A stretch of 64,000 nucleotides of DNA from Chthonomonas sp. UBA2785 (GCA_002352215.1 DEIB01000009.1:1-64000); one strand, 5' to 3'; numbered from the stretch's first letter, positions 49,545 to 58,446 are shown. The notes: a model not told the origin generated them from the letters alone. Made by a program: numbers and translations.

Positions 49545-50183
49545 CTACTCAGTCGGCTTGGCGAAAACGAAGCCTTTCTCGGTGACCGTGATGCCACTGG
49601 CATCCACCCGGAAGGCTTCCTTCAGCTGCTCATTGGCCAGGGCCTTGGCTTCGTCGCTGGCCGTTTCTTGGTCGCCAAAGAGCAAGAGCGGCAGGAGCGC
49701 GTGGAAGAGGCAGGTCTCGTACAGCATCTGGCGATCCAGGTCTTCCAGTTCGCCCATTTCCTTGCTCCCCAGACCGGTCTGGAACTGCTTGATTACCGCT
49801 TTCATCTGCGGGCCGTCCAGGTCCTTGCCGGTGGCGGTGCTGTAGTTGCTGGCCACAAAGAAGGCGAAGGCCGTGGCCACGTCATGCTCGGCTTCAATCT
49901 CCTTGAAGAGGGCTTCGACCGGCTTGAGGGCTTCCAAGAATCCCGCCACCAACTCCTTCTGGGCCGTCGGTTCTTCTTCCAGCGACTCGATAAGCATCAA
50001 GATCGCCACGCGCTCATCGGCGGGCTCGAACTTGGTGGCCCCGGCCTGCGGATTCTCGATCTTGGCTTGCGAAAGGAAGCCTAAGAGACGCAGGGGCGAA
50101 ATCTCCGGTTCGGTGGGTTCACCGTCCGTTTGCGCCCAGGCAAAAGAAGAGAGGAGGAGAAACAGAACGGCCAGCCAGCGCAT
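49545..50183 (-). CDS. Secreted hypothetical helical protein
   Basis: A 212-residue exported protein with signal peptide MRWLAVLFLLLSSFAWAQ. The mature part is helical and acidic, with LRLLGFLSQ, AFFVASNYSTATG and ETCLFHALLPLLLFGDQ. I recall no firm family. TAGAAT lies exactly 6 nt before the ATG. Confidence 0.65.
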   Translation of the reverse strand: MRWLAVLFLLLSSFAWAQTDGEPTEPEISPLRLLGFLSQAKIENPQAGATKFEPADERVAILMLIESLEEEPTAQKELVAGFLEALKPVEALFKEIEAEHDVATAFAFFVASNYSTATGKDLDGPQMKAVIKQFQTGLGSKEMGELEDLDRQMLYETCLFHALLPLLLFGDQETASDEAKALANEQLKEAFRVDASGITVTEKGFVFAKPTE

Positions 50184-50189
50184 GTGTCT

Positions 50190-50195
50190 ATTCTA
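50190..50195 (-). promoter_or_regulatory. -10 box TAGAAT of the 49545-50183 gene
   Basis: TAGAAT on the minus strand, 6 nt (AGACAC) before the ATG at 50183. Confidence 0.55.
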
Positions 50196-50233
50196 ACGCG
50201 CCGCCTGGCCTCTCCGATACAGGATCGGGGGAG

Positions 50234-50995
50234 TTATCGAACGACGTTGGCTTGGGCCCGGCTCATGTGATGATTCCGGCCTGCAAGTACCCACTTGTCG
50301 TAGGGGTGACCTTCCGGGTTCTCGATTTCATCATCGCCCGCGTGCATTTGCACCAACACGGTCTTGCGCACGTCGTCCGAGCGATTCGGCATGCTCCCGT
50401 GTAGGGTCAGATAGTTAAAGAAGACCAGATCGCCTGGATTTGCTTCGAGGGCCACAGCTTCTTCTATTGGATACTTTTGCGCTAACTCAAGCGAAGCCCC
50501 ACTGCTGGCTTCCATCCGGCCCAGGCGGTGCGAGCCCGGCACCACTCGAAGGCATCCCATCGCATCGGTGGCGCGGGAAACGTGGATGATGGCCGCCGCC
50601 ATCGTGTCCTTGCGGCTGGGGAAGTAGCTCCAATCCTGGTGCATCGGGAAGGGCGCCCCGTTCTCCGCCGGCTTTTGGAACAGCTTGGTGTGGTGCAGCA
50701 CCACATCCGGGCCAAGGATCTCGGTGGCGGCGGCGAGGAATCCCGGGTGAGTCAAAGCCCGCGCCCATACCGCTGAGTAGTACTGCACGTTGTGGGTGTG
50801 CAGCACCACGGTGTCGGCGGCACCCATGGCGTCCATGGCTTCCCCGCCCCAGCGCGCGTTGAGGTGTTCCCCGCTGGCCACCAGCTGGCGCACGATTTCG
50901 TCGAAGGCGGCTTCCAGTTCGGCCACTTCGGCGGGGGTGAAAACGCCCCGCACCACAACGTATCCATCGGCGTCGTACGATTCGCGCAGGGACAT
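50234..50995 (-). CDS. Phytanoyl-CoA dioxygenase (PhyH) family protein
   Basis: A 253-residue Fe(II)/2-oxoglutarate-type enzyme. The metal motif is MHQDWSYFP (H-x-D) and the distal His is in TLHGSMPNRSD, with the family start YDADGYVVVRGVF. The substrate is unknown. It differs clearly from the paralogue at 38121 and is not a recent duplicate. Confidence 0.9.
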   Translation of the reverse strand: MSLRESYDADGYVVVRGVFTPAEVAELEAAFDEIVRQLVASGEHLNARWGGEAMDAMGAADTVVLHTHNVQYYSAVWARALTHPGFLAAATEILGPDVVLHHTKLFQKPAENGAPFPMHQDWSYFPSRKDTMAAAIIHVSRATDAMGCLRVVPGSHRLGRMEASSGASLELAQKYPIEEAVALEANPGDLVFFNYLTLHGSMPNRSDDVRKTVLVQMHAGDDEIENPEGHPYDKWVLAGRNHHMSRAQANVVR

Positions 50996-51003
50996 GACGG
51001 CCT

Positions 51004-51009
51004 ATTGTA
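51004..51009 (-). promoter_or_regulatory. -10 box TACAAT of the second PhyH-like gene
   Basis: TACAAT on the minus strand, 8 nt before the ATG at 50995. It is divergent to the TACAGT box at 51082. Confidence 0.45.
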
Positions 51010-51081
51010 GCGGGCCTGTGAATGGCTTGGCAACGGCTCCAAGAATGGGCATGGCGCAACCTCAGTGCCTCTGCGGCGTGA

Positions 51082-51087
51082 TACAGT
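51082..51087 (+). promoter_or_regulatory. -10 box TACAGT of the DUF4870-like gene
   Basis: TACAGT with 9 nt before the ATG at 51097, so a leader of 2-3 nt is predicted. Confidence 0.45.
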
Positions 51088-51096
51088 GACAACGAG

Positions 51097-51561
51097 ATGG
51101 CCAACCGCGATCATCGCACCCTTGCCGCCCTGATCCATTACGCCGGCATCCCCTTCCCCTGGATGGGCGCCATCGTGGGTTACTTTGTGGCCATGGCCAC
51201 CGGCAATCAGTACGCCCGCTATCACGCCGCGCGCGCGTTCCTCGGCGAAGTCGCCGCCCTCATGGTTACGGCCACGGTCATCATCATTTCGCTCATCATG
51301 AGCATCCCCAGCGCCCAACTGGTGCTGCAAGGCCAGTGGGAACAGATTGACTGGGTGGCGTTGCTTGTCAAGTCGGTGGTGGTCTGGCTGATGCTGGCGC
51401 TCTTCGGCCTGTGGAACACCGTGAGCAGCATCATCCAGGGCACCCGCGCCTTGCGCCAAGAAGAGTGGGGCAAGAACCGGGGACTGGATCGCCTGGCCCT
51501 CAAGCTTTCGGGCAACACCCACCGCCACCCCAGCCTCAGCGGCCCGGTCACCCGCGTTTAG
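51097..51561 (+). CDS. DUF4870-like small membrane protein
   Basis: A 154-residue protein with three likely membrane segments (about 15-35, 50-75, 90-112). HYAGIPFPWMGAIVGYFVAM and YARYHAARAFLGEV are the paired DUF4870/YtxG-like blocks. The C-terminus is basic and cytoplasmic. It lies 56 nt upstream of the DUF817 gene on the same strand. Confidence 0.75.
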   Translation: MANRDHRTLAALIHYAGIPFPWMGAIVGYFVAMATGNQYARYHAARAFLGEVAALMVTATVIIISLIMSIPSAQLVLQGQWEQIDWVALLVKSVVVWLMLALFGLWNTVSSIIQGTRALRQEEWGKNRGLDRLALKLSGNTHRHPSLSGPVTRV

Positions 51562-51617
51562 CCGAACGCACCACCCGGGAACTCCGCCCCCGGCGGAAAG
51601 GCTTTCTCTCCCTAAGG

Positions 51618-52409
51618 GTGCGAGAGTTCGTTCGTTTTGTGGGCATTCAAGTCCAGAGCGCGCAGTGCGCCCTGTGGCTCTTTGCTTGTGGTTTCTTAAG
51701 CGCGTACAGCCCCTGGCCGCGCTACGATGCCCTGCTCATTGCGTGCCTGGGCATCCAAGTGGGTTTGGTCTTGGCCAAGCAAGAAACGTGGCGCGAGTCC
51801 CTCGCCCTGAGTGCTTTCCACCTTCTCGGGCTAGGGCTCGAGATCTACAAAGTCCACCACGGCTCGTGGCAATACACCGCCGCCGGAAACTGGCGCATCG
51901 CGGATGTACCCCTCTTTAGCGGGTTCATGTATGCCGCCGTGGCCAGCTATCTGCTGCAAGCCTGGCGGAGGTTCGATCTTAAGTTCGGTTACTGGCCCCG
52001 GCCCGCCGCCGCCCTCCTCTTGGCGCTGGCAATTTATGCCAATTTCTTCCTCAACCGCTGGCTGGGGGATTTCCGGTGGATTATCGGCGTCTTTGCCCTG
52101 GCTATCTTCTGGCGAACCTACGTGGACTTCACCGTCACCCGGCGCTGGCGCATGCCGCTGCCGCTGGCGTTCTTCCTCATCGGGCTGTTTATCTACTTCG
52201 CCGAAAATTTATGCACGCTCATGGGGTTGTATTCCTATCCCAACCAGATCGGTGTGTGGTCACCCGTCGGCATCGGCAAGCTCTCCTCGTGGGTGCTGCT
52301 CTGCATTGTCAGCGTGCTGGTGGTGGCGGCAGTTCGGCGGGACACTTTGGCCTTCGGCCATCGCGAAGGCGAAACCGCGCAGCGGCTGATTCCTAAGCGA
52401 GGAAGTTAG
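51618..52409 (+). CDS. DUF817 family membrane protein
   Basis: A 263-residue polytopic protein with about eight hydrophobic segments. Family blocks include HLLGLGLEIYKVHHGSWQY, PLFSGFMYAAVASYLLQAWR, NFFLNRWLGDFRW and YFAENLCTLMGLY. No function is known. The only in-frame start after the previous gene is GTG at 51618. The end overlaps the convergent kinase gene by 17 bp. Confidence 0.82.
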   Translation: MREFVRFVGIQVQSAQCALWLFACGFLSAYSPWPRYDALLIACLGIQVGLVLAKQETWRESLALSAFHLLGLGLEIYKVHHGSWQYTAAGNWRIADVPLFSGFMYAAVASYLLQAWRRFDLKFGYWPRPAAALLLALAIYANFFLNRWLGDFRWIIGVFALAIFWRTYVDFTVTRRWRMPLPLAFFLIGLFIYFAENLCTLMGLYSYPNQIGVWSPVGIGKLSSWVLLCIVSVLVVAAVRRDTLAFGHREGETAQRLIPKRGS

Positions 52410-53004
52410 CCCGGGCTGGCGTGCGCAGGGCCAGATCCACTTGTTGCACCCAGTGGGCGACTTCGCTGGGCTCCAATTGCAGGTGGCTGAGGGCCTCCAT
52501 ACGCGGGCTGAACTCTCGATACGTCGGGGCAATCTCGCGGGCAAAGCGGGCGCGGCTGTCTTCGGCCCGCCGTCCGTGCACCGACACATCGCGGTGGCAC
52601 CGGCGCTCCTCGGCCTCGGCAAGGTCAATCCGAATGAGCACGCTCAGGTCCGTCCGCTCCACCAAACTCGGCTGAGTGAGGGCGTACTGGCCTTCCACGA
52701 TCACGGTGGGGCGGGGGTTCCGGCGGTGGAACGCAATGCGCCGACAACGGGTGTAGCAATACTGCGGCACCTCCACCGGGCGGCCCTCCTTGAGCTCATC
52801 CAGGTGCGCCAGCAGCAGTTCCCAGTCCGTGAGGGCCGGGTCCTCGAAGTTGGTGGCCTCTAGCGCTTCCGGGTCGGTTACCCGGTAGTAGTCATCCACG
52901 CACAGCACCACGGCATCCATGCGCTGGGCCAAAGCCTGCGCGAGCGTGGACTTGCCACTGCCACTGATGCCACTGATGGCGATAACTTGCGGAGATGACA
53001 CCAT
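52393..53004 (-). CDS. Uridine kinase-like P-loop protein
   Basis: A 203-residue NTPase of the uridine kinase/phosphoribulokinase superfamily. Walker A is GISGSGKST at about 11-19, the following VDDYYR is the nucleoside-kinase Asp motif, and VIVEGQYAL the Walker-B-like strand. The lid arginines lie in ERRCHRDVSVHGR. It may phosphorylate a nucleoside or a related small alcohol. The ATG at 53004 begins the domain; upstream in-frame codons look non-coding. Confidence 0.82.
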   Translation of the reverse strand: MVSSPQVIAISGISGSGKSTLAQALAQRMDAVVLCVDDYYRVTDPEALEATNFEDPALTDWELLLAHLDELKEGRPVEVPQYCYTRCRRIAFHRRNPRPTVIVEGQYALTQPSLVERTDLSVLIRIDLAEAEERRCHRDVSVHGRRAEDSRARFAREIAPTYREFSPRMEALSHLQLEPSEVAHWVQQVDLALRTPARANFLA

Positions 53005-53090
53005 GAGAGCCCTGCCTAAGGTACCCAGAATCGGGGCGGCAAAAGGGGGGCGGGCCGCCGCAATACCCCGGCGGGGTTGCCAGGTCACGA

Positions 53091-53096
53091 TAAACT
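53091..53096 (+). promoter_or_regulatory. -10 box TAAACT of nadB
   Basis: TAAACT with 9 nt before the GTG at 53106. No ribosome binding site. Confidence 0.4.
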
Positions 53097-53105
53097 GCAG
53101 CCCTC

Positions 53106-54617
53106 GTGCGAACCGAGACGTTCGACTTCATCGTGATCGGCAGCGGCCTGGCCGGGCTCAGCTTTGCCCTCCGCGCCGCCCCCCATGGTCGGGTGGCCAT
53201 TCTTACCAAGGGCACCGTCACCGACAGCAACACCAGTTGGGCGCAAGGGGGCATCGCCGCCGCCGTGGGCGAGAGCGATAGCTGGAAGTTGCACGAAGAA
53301 GACACCCTCGTGGCAGGGGCGGGATTGAACGACCCCGAGGCCGTGCGGTTTTTGGTTCAGCAGGCGCCGGCCGCCATTGAGTGGCTCACCAGCCTGGGGG
53401 CTCGATTTGATCTCGCCCTCGGCCGTGAAGGCGGCCACAGCCGCAACCGCATCGTCCACCACGCGGACCGCACCGGGTGGGAAGTTGAGCGAGCCGTGGC
53501 CAGTGCCGTGCGCGCCAACCCCCAACTGACGGTGTACGAGAAGGCTTTCGTCACCGACTTGATCTTCGAAGACGGCCAAGTCTGCGGGGCGATGGCGCAC
53601 GTGAATGAAATGGGCGCCCGGGCCTTCATCGGCCGGGCCGTGGTGCTGGCCACGGGCGGATGCGGCAAGATTTATGCGCACACCACTAACCCGCTGGTGG
53701 CCACGGCCGATGGCATTGGGCTGGGGCACCGCGTGGGGGCGGAGATCAAGGACATGGAGTTCATGCAGTTCCACCCCACCGTGCTGGAACACGCCCAACT
53801 CAAAGGATTCCTCTTGACCGAAGCCCTGCGGGGGGCGGGTGCTACCCTGCGCAACCACCGGGGTGAGCGCTTTATGTACGAATACGACGAGCGCCTGGAA
53901 CTGGCCCCGCGCGACGTCGTGGCCCGCGCGATTGAATCGGAAATGAAGCGCCTGGACACGTGGTGCGTGTACCTGGATGCCACCCACCTGAAACCCGAAG
54001 ACTTGCAGCACGAGTTCCCGACCATCTGGGAGCGCCTGCGCGGAGTGGGGCTCAAGCTCGAGCGCGACTGGATCCCTGTCGTCCCGGCCCAGCACTACGC
54101 CTGTGGCGGTGTGGTGACCAACCTGCACGGACAGACCTCGGTGCCGGGGCTGTATGCCGCGGGTGAAGTGGCGCGCACCGGGGTTCACGGTGCCAACCGT
54201 TTAGCCAGCAATAGCCTGCTCGAAGCCCTCGTTTTTGCCCACGCGGTAGCCGACCATGTGGCGGCCAATCCTCGCCCCTTACCGGAAATGATCGGTGAGG
54301 TCACCCCGAGCCAGACCATTCCCGAGGCCGACGCGATCCGCATTCGGCACCGCTTGCAGTCCTTGATGACCCGATACGCGGGCGTCTTCCGCAGTACGGC
54401 GGGCTTGCAAACTGCCGCCCGGGAGATCGAAGCCTTGCGCAAGGAATACGAATCCCTAAGGGGTGCGCCGTTCTCGGCTTATGCGCACGAGGCCTATAAC
54501 CTGCTGGTCGCCGCTGGCTACGTGGTGGACCAAGCCCTGGCCCGCAAGGAGAACATTGGCCTGCACTTCAATGCCGACCTAGAATCGGCTAACTCCCCGG
54601 CGTCGCCGGAGGTGTAG
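53106..54617 (+). CDS. nadB: L-aspartate oxidase
   Basis: A 503-residue FAD flavoenzyme converting L-aspartate to iminoaspartate, the first step of de novo NAD synthesis. It has the FAD motif VIGSGLAGLSFALRA, the family block SNTSWAQGGIAAA, HSRNRIVHHADRTG, GGVVTNLHGQTSVPGLYAAGE and ARTGVHGANRLASNSLLEA. Length fits. nadA and nadC are not in the window. The last 29 bp overlap the convergent envelope gene. Confidence 0.95.
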   Translation: MRTETFDFIVIGSGLAGLSFALRAAPHGRVAILTKGTVTDSNTSWAQGGIAAAVGESDSWKLHEEDTLVAGAGLNDPEAVRFLVQQAPAAIEWLTSLGARFDLALGREGGHSRNRIVHHADRTGWEVERAVASAVRANPQLTVYEKAFVTDLIFEDGQVCGAMAHVNEMGARAFIGRAVVLATGGCGKIYAHTTNPLVATADGIGLGHRVGAEIKDMEFMQFHPTVLEHAQLKGFLLTEALRGAGATLRNHRGERFMYEYDERLELAPRDVVARAIESEMKRLDTWCVYLDATHLKPEDLQHEFPTIWERLRGVGLKLERDWIPVVPAQHYACGGVVTNLHGQTSVPGLYAAGEVARTGVHGANRLASNSLLEALVFAHAVADHVAANPRPLPEMIGEVTPSQTIPEADAIRIRHRLQSLMTRYAGVFRSTAGLQTAAREIEALRKEYESLRGAPFSAYAHEAYNLLVAAGYVVDQALARKENIGLHFNADLESANSPASPEV

Positions 54618-56460
54618 GCGCCGTCGTCCGGGGTACGTACCAGGTCGGCACCAGCGGCCCGGCCGGGTCAATCTTGATCATCAGGCGCACGGGGCCGGCT
54701 TTTTCGGCCTGGCCTTGCATCAGCCAGGTGCCTTCCTTCTCCACCAACTTGGGCTGGAGCACGTTGCCTGACCCCGCCGGAATGAAGCGGAGGGGGGCAG
54801 GGTACGCCAGCTGAATCTCGAAGGGTCCGGGGGCGGCCGCCTCGAATTCCATGATGAGTTCCCTTCCATTCACTTGGGTCAGCACACGCGGACCCTTCAG
54901 CAATCGAAGCGGGGATTCCAACGCATCTTCCTGCGTGTTTTCGCCTAGGCTGGCCGCATCGAGGCTAAAGAGGCGGGTCCGCCACGGGAACCAGAACTGT
55001 GATCTCCCGGTGGCTTCGATATCCAGCTCGCGCTTGCGGGCGTAAAGGGGGCGCACGCTCTCAGCGGCGAGCCCGGTTTGCAGGAGCATAGCCATCCCCC
55101 GCACTTGGGGCTCGGTGCTGAGGGCGCTGGCCACCGCTAGTCTCGCCGTGGCTTCGCTCCGAAGGGCGGGGTCACTCACATCCAGCATCCAGCTTCGGGC
55201 ATCGACCCGCCAGCCCAGGCTTGTCACCCAGGGATTCGCGTCTTCGAGTCGTCCTTCGCTACGGGCAAGGGCCATCGCCTGCAGGGCAGCAGTGGCGGAT
55301 TCCAGCAACCCGGCTCCGGCATGGTCAAAGGGGAGAGACTGCTGCGTATTGGGTTCCTTGACGAGGACAGCGGCATTCGTCCACTTGTCGAGGTCGGCCT
55401 TCACTTGGTCGTGCCACTGCGGAGGGGCCCCGGCGAGCAAGAGAAGCCTGACCGCATCCAGCGGCGTTTCGGCCGTCGGGGCGGGCCAATCCCCGTTGAT
55501 TCCGGCTACCGCGCGACCCTGCAACCCGGGTGGCACCACCCACTGCACCACAAGCTTGGAGTTCACACAGAACAGGCTGGGGCCGTCTTCCAGGTCGGCA
55601 TTGGCGGGCTTGAGCCCGCTCTTGATGATGGGCCGGACGCCACCCTCCCGGGCGAGTGACAGGGCCGGGGGCACCAGCGCTCCGGGGCGATCGAATGTCC
55701 AGACCCCCTGGATGACGCCCTCCGATTCGGTCCACTCTAGGCTCTTAAGTTGCGGGGCAGGAACCTGGAACGCGCCAAGTTTCGGATCGAGTTCCACGGC
55801 AAGATCGCCCAGCGCTCCCGCCGAATTGGCATTCACGGCCCGCAAGCCAAATGGGAGTGAAAGCCGAATCCAACCCTTGTAGGCGTCCACCGTGCGGATG
55901 GTCCATTCGCCGCTCTTGCCGTGGACGATCATCTGGCCAGGGTCGCCGAGAAACGAGAATAAGATGGCCGGCTGACGATCTCGAAACGTGAGGAGGGCGT
56001 AGCTCCCGGGAGCCGTCGGCAAATCTGGCGTAACGGTGCCCCCCGGGAAGGAAAGATAGGGTGCGCCCGTGGACGTGACGGTGAGCTCGAGCCCCGATTC
56101 GACATAGATATCGACGCCCGGAGTAAAGAGATTCACGCGAAGCTTATCCGGCGCGGCGGGAGCCCCTTTGAGCGCATAAATGCCCTGCTCCCAGCGCACC
56201 TCGAGCGGCACCGATCGCGTAATCGGTGCCTTGAATTTGAGCGTATCGGCCATGGGGTGCCGCGCTCGGAAACCTTCGCTCTTCAGCTCGATGCCGGGCG
56301 TAGCCGGGAGTGAAACGTAGCCAAACCGCCCGAATGCTTGGGCAGAGACCGTGGTCGGCGCCAACGCGCCCAAAAGGCTAGCGGAAGCGAGTGCCCAAGA
56401 GCTCCAACCCCAGGCGGCGCGTGCGCCACGAGTAGCTGAGACCGACTTCGCGGAAACCAA
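54589..56460 (-). CDS. Secreted hypothetical protein, last gene of the envelope operon
   Basis: About 623 residues, beta-rich after a signal peptide. The family is not recognised. The mature start should be near AFGRFGYVSLPATPG. No ATG or GTG fits. The best start is TTG 56460, which gives VSAKSVSATRGARAAWGWSS (basic n-region), then WALASASLLGALAPTTVSAQA (hydrophobic core and cleavage site). This start lies 83 nt inside the preceding barrel gene. TTG 56373, 4 nt after that gene's stop, would give no usable signal peptide. The tail is Pro/Thr-rich. A role in outer-envelope assembly is inferred only from its operon. Confidence 0.65.
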   Translation of the reverse strand: MVSAKSVSATRGARAAWGWSSWALASASLLGALAPTTVSAQAFGRFGYVSLPATPGIELKSEGFRARHPMADTLKFKAPITRSVPLEVRWEQGIYALKGAPAAPDKLRVNLFTPGVDIYVESGLELTVTSTGAPYLSFPGGTVTPDLPTAPGSYALLTFRDRQPAILFSFLGDPGQMIVHGKSGEWTIRTVDAYKGWIRLSLPFGLRAVNANSAGALGDLAVELDPKLGAFQVPAPQLKSLEWTESEGVIQGVWTFDRPGALVPPALSLAREGGVRPIIKSGLKPANADLEDGPSLFCVNSKLVVQWVVPPGLQGRAVAGINGDWPAPTAETPLDAVRLLLLAGAPPQWHDQVKADLDKWTNAAVLVKEPNTQQSLPFDHAGAGLLESATAALQAMALARSEGRLEDANPWVTSLGWRVDARSWMLDVSDPALRSEATARLAVASALSTEPQVRGMAMLLQTGLAAESVRPLYARKRELDIEATGRSQFWFPWRTRLFSLDAASLGENTQEDALESPLRLLKGPRVLTQVNGRELIMEFEAAAPGPFEIQLAYPAPLRFIPAGSGNVLQPKLVEKEGTWLMQGQAEKAGPVRLMIKIDPAGPLVPTWYVPRTTAPTPPATPGS

Positions 56461-58372
56461 GCTGATAGCTGAGGACCAGGCTCTGATCTTCGTACGACTG
56501 GCCCACAAAGCGATCTTGGAACCAATTGAAGTAGGTGTTCCAAAGGGGGCCGAGACGATACGATGCGTTCCCGGAGAAGGTGTATCGGTCAATGTCGAGG
56601 CTCCGGCTGAGATAGGCATTGGTGCTGAAGGCTCCGGATTGATACAGGCCGTCCAGCGTGAGCCGGTGCCGCCCCAGAGCCGTTCGCGTAAACGCATCGT
56701 CCCCGTATTCATACCCGGTATTCACGCTGAGAGACGTGTTTAAACGACTCGAGAGGTTCATCGTGAACGTATTGGTGAAGGGCGTGCTGGTGTTGCCGTT
56801 GGCGAGATACCGTGCCTGGTGGGCCAAGGTGAGCGATGACCCCGCGCCGACGCTGAGCGGCTTGCTGAGCGTACGGACGCGCAGACCCTGCGTATTGCTG
56901 ACCCGATTGAAGGCACCGCTGAACTCGGTGTAATCCGCGCTGACCCCTAGGTAGGTGCGGAACGGCATGTTGCCCCAACTGATGGGGTCCATCTCGGCCA
57001 CCAGGCTAGAGGTGAAGGTGCGGTTCTTGATCCCTCGGAGCGTCTCGTTATAGTTGGTGGCGAGGCTTACTTGCACACCATCGAAATTGTGGTTGATGTT
57101 GGTGTTGGCGACCATCGAGCGGTGCGCCGGGAAGGAGAGCTGCGCTTGGATCGAGGTGTTCTCGGTGGGGCGCAGACTTTGCCGTGCATGGAATCCCCAG
57201 TCGTTCCGGCCCAGGCCAGTGAAGGTGAGTCCTCCCTGCGTGCGTGAACCTTCATTCCACGACATTTCGTAATCGAGGAAGGTGCCGCCCGCACCGCCGA
57301 CGCCGGTGGAATAGCGCTCGCCGTAGCGGAAGCGAAGTGCGCTGCTACGACCCGGGGCCAAGCTGAGATAGTGGGGGTAATCCACTTGGAATGCATTGTT
57401 GCTGACCGTAACGTACTGCTCGGTGACGATGGGGTTGTTATCCCAAACGTTGATGCGATAGAGCGGGAACCGCAGCACCGAGAGCTCTTGGATCTTGACA
57501 TCCGCGTTGACGAACTGAATTTCGCGAGCCGGGAAGGCGATGACTTTGCTGGCGTGGATCTTGGTGAGTGAATCCACCACCGGCTTAAAATCGAAGGTGC
57601 CGAGGATGACTTCTTCTTCAAGAGGGACGGCCTCTTGCCGGTTCAGCCGCAGGTATTGGGTGATGCGGCCTTCGAACGGAGTGACAATGGCCAAACGCCC
57701 GGACTGTCGCCACCGATAGCGGGTGACCTCTTGGGTGGCCTCGACGATGCCGCGCATCCGGTTGAGCGTCAGTTGAAGGCGCCGGAACGGGATGGTGTAG
57801 TTCTTGGTCTTGAGAACCCCATTGCGGGCTTTGAGCTCGTAATAGGGGACGTTGAGCTGAATGTCATCGGCAATGATCTCGATATCTCGATACTTAACGC
57901 TGACGCCCTGGTCGGCCGCAGCGGCTTCGAGCACCTTTTCTTGGAACGCATAAAATTGGGCGCCCTTGCTGGTGATCTCGACAAAATCCTGCTGCTGATC
58001 GAGGACATCGCGGCTTTCAACGAATTCAATCTCCATTGAAGTGCTGGCGGCGTACCGGAGAGCAGACGCGCGCACTTTGGCAATGCCGGACTGGCCTGGA
58101 GCGCGAAGAATGACCTGAGCCAGACCGCTATTGGTCGCGACGAGGGTTTCTCTCAAGTCGCCGAGACTTGACTCGAAGACCACCTGGGTGCCATCAGGGA
58201 CGAGGCGACCCGTGCTGTCTCTTACCTCAGCCGATAGGGTGGTGGTGGATCGCCCATCTCCCACCAGGATGCTGGGGAAGGCTGTGAGTTGGACCGTCCC
58301 GTTCTGCGCCCACGCCAAAGCGGCCCCCAAAGTGAGGGTAAGCGCAAGGACGAGGCGGTTGAGGGCGGTCAA
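56378..58372 (-). CDS. Big1-OstA/LptD-like outer membrane barrel protein
   Basis: A 664-residue outer-membrane protein. It has a signal peptide at about 1-23, then an invasin-type Big_1 Ig domain (about 25-110: FPSILVGDGRSTTTLSAEVRD ... GTQVVFESSLG). A segment at about 150-215 resembles OstA/LptA (KYRDIEIIADDIQLNVPYYE, GVLKTKNYTIPFRRLQLTL). A long beta-barrel region with alternating strands runs to the C-terminal LELLGTRFR. It is probably a lipid or surface-polymer export/assembly protein; LPS transport itself is not shown. Start is TTG with GGAG 9 nt upstream. Confidence 0.75.
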   Translation of the reverse strand: MTALNRLVLALTLTLGAALAWAQNGTVQLTAFPSILVGDGRSTTTLSAEVRDSTGRLVPDGTQVVFESSLGDLRETLVATNSGLAQVILRAPGQSGIAKVRASALRYAASTSMEIEFVESRDVLDQQQDFVEITSKGAQFYAFQEKVLEAAAADQGVSVKYRDIEIIADDIQLNVPYYELKARNGVLKTKNYTIPFRRLQLTLNRMRGIVEATQEVTRYRWRQSGRLAIVTPFEGRITQYLRLNRQEAVPLEEEVILGTFDFKPVVDSLTKIHASKVIAFPAREIQFVNADVKIQELSVLRFPLYRINVWDNNPIVTEQYVTVSNNAFQVDYPHYLSLAPGRSSALRFRYGERYSTGVGGAGGTFLDYEMSWNEGSRTQGGLTFTGLGRNDWGFHARQSLRPTENTSIQAQLSFPAHRSMVANTNINHNFDGVQVSLATNYNETLRGIKNRTFTSSLVAEMDPISWGNMPFRTYLGVSADYTEFSGAFNRVSNTQGLRVRTLSKPLSVGAGSSLTLAHQARYLANGNTSTPFTNTFTMNLSSRLNTSLSVNTGYEYGDDAFTRTALGRHRLTLDGLYQSGAFSTNAYLSRSLDIDRYTFSGNASYRLGPLWNTYFNWFQDRFVGQSYEDQSLVLSYQLGFREVGLSYSWRTRRLGLELLGTRFR

Positions 58373-58396
58373 AAGAAGGTTCTCCGAGATACAGAC

Positions 58397-58424
58397 GGGC
58401 CGATGCGGTCTCCCGCATCGGCCC
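58397..58424. other. Perfect 12-bp hairpin between two envelope genes
   Basis: GGGCCGATGCGG and CCGCATCGGCCC enclose a TCTC tetraloop. There is no T-run, so this is unlikely to be a full terminator. It could act as an mRNA stabiliser or attenuator between the large FlgD-Ig gene and the barrel gene. Confidence 0.6.
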
Positions 58425-58446
58425 CCTGGTTGGTTGCGACTTTAGA

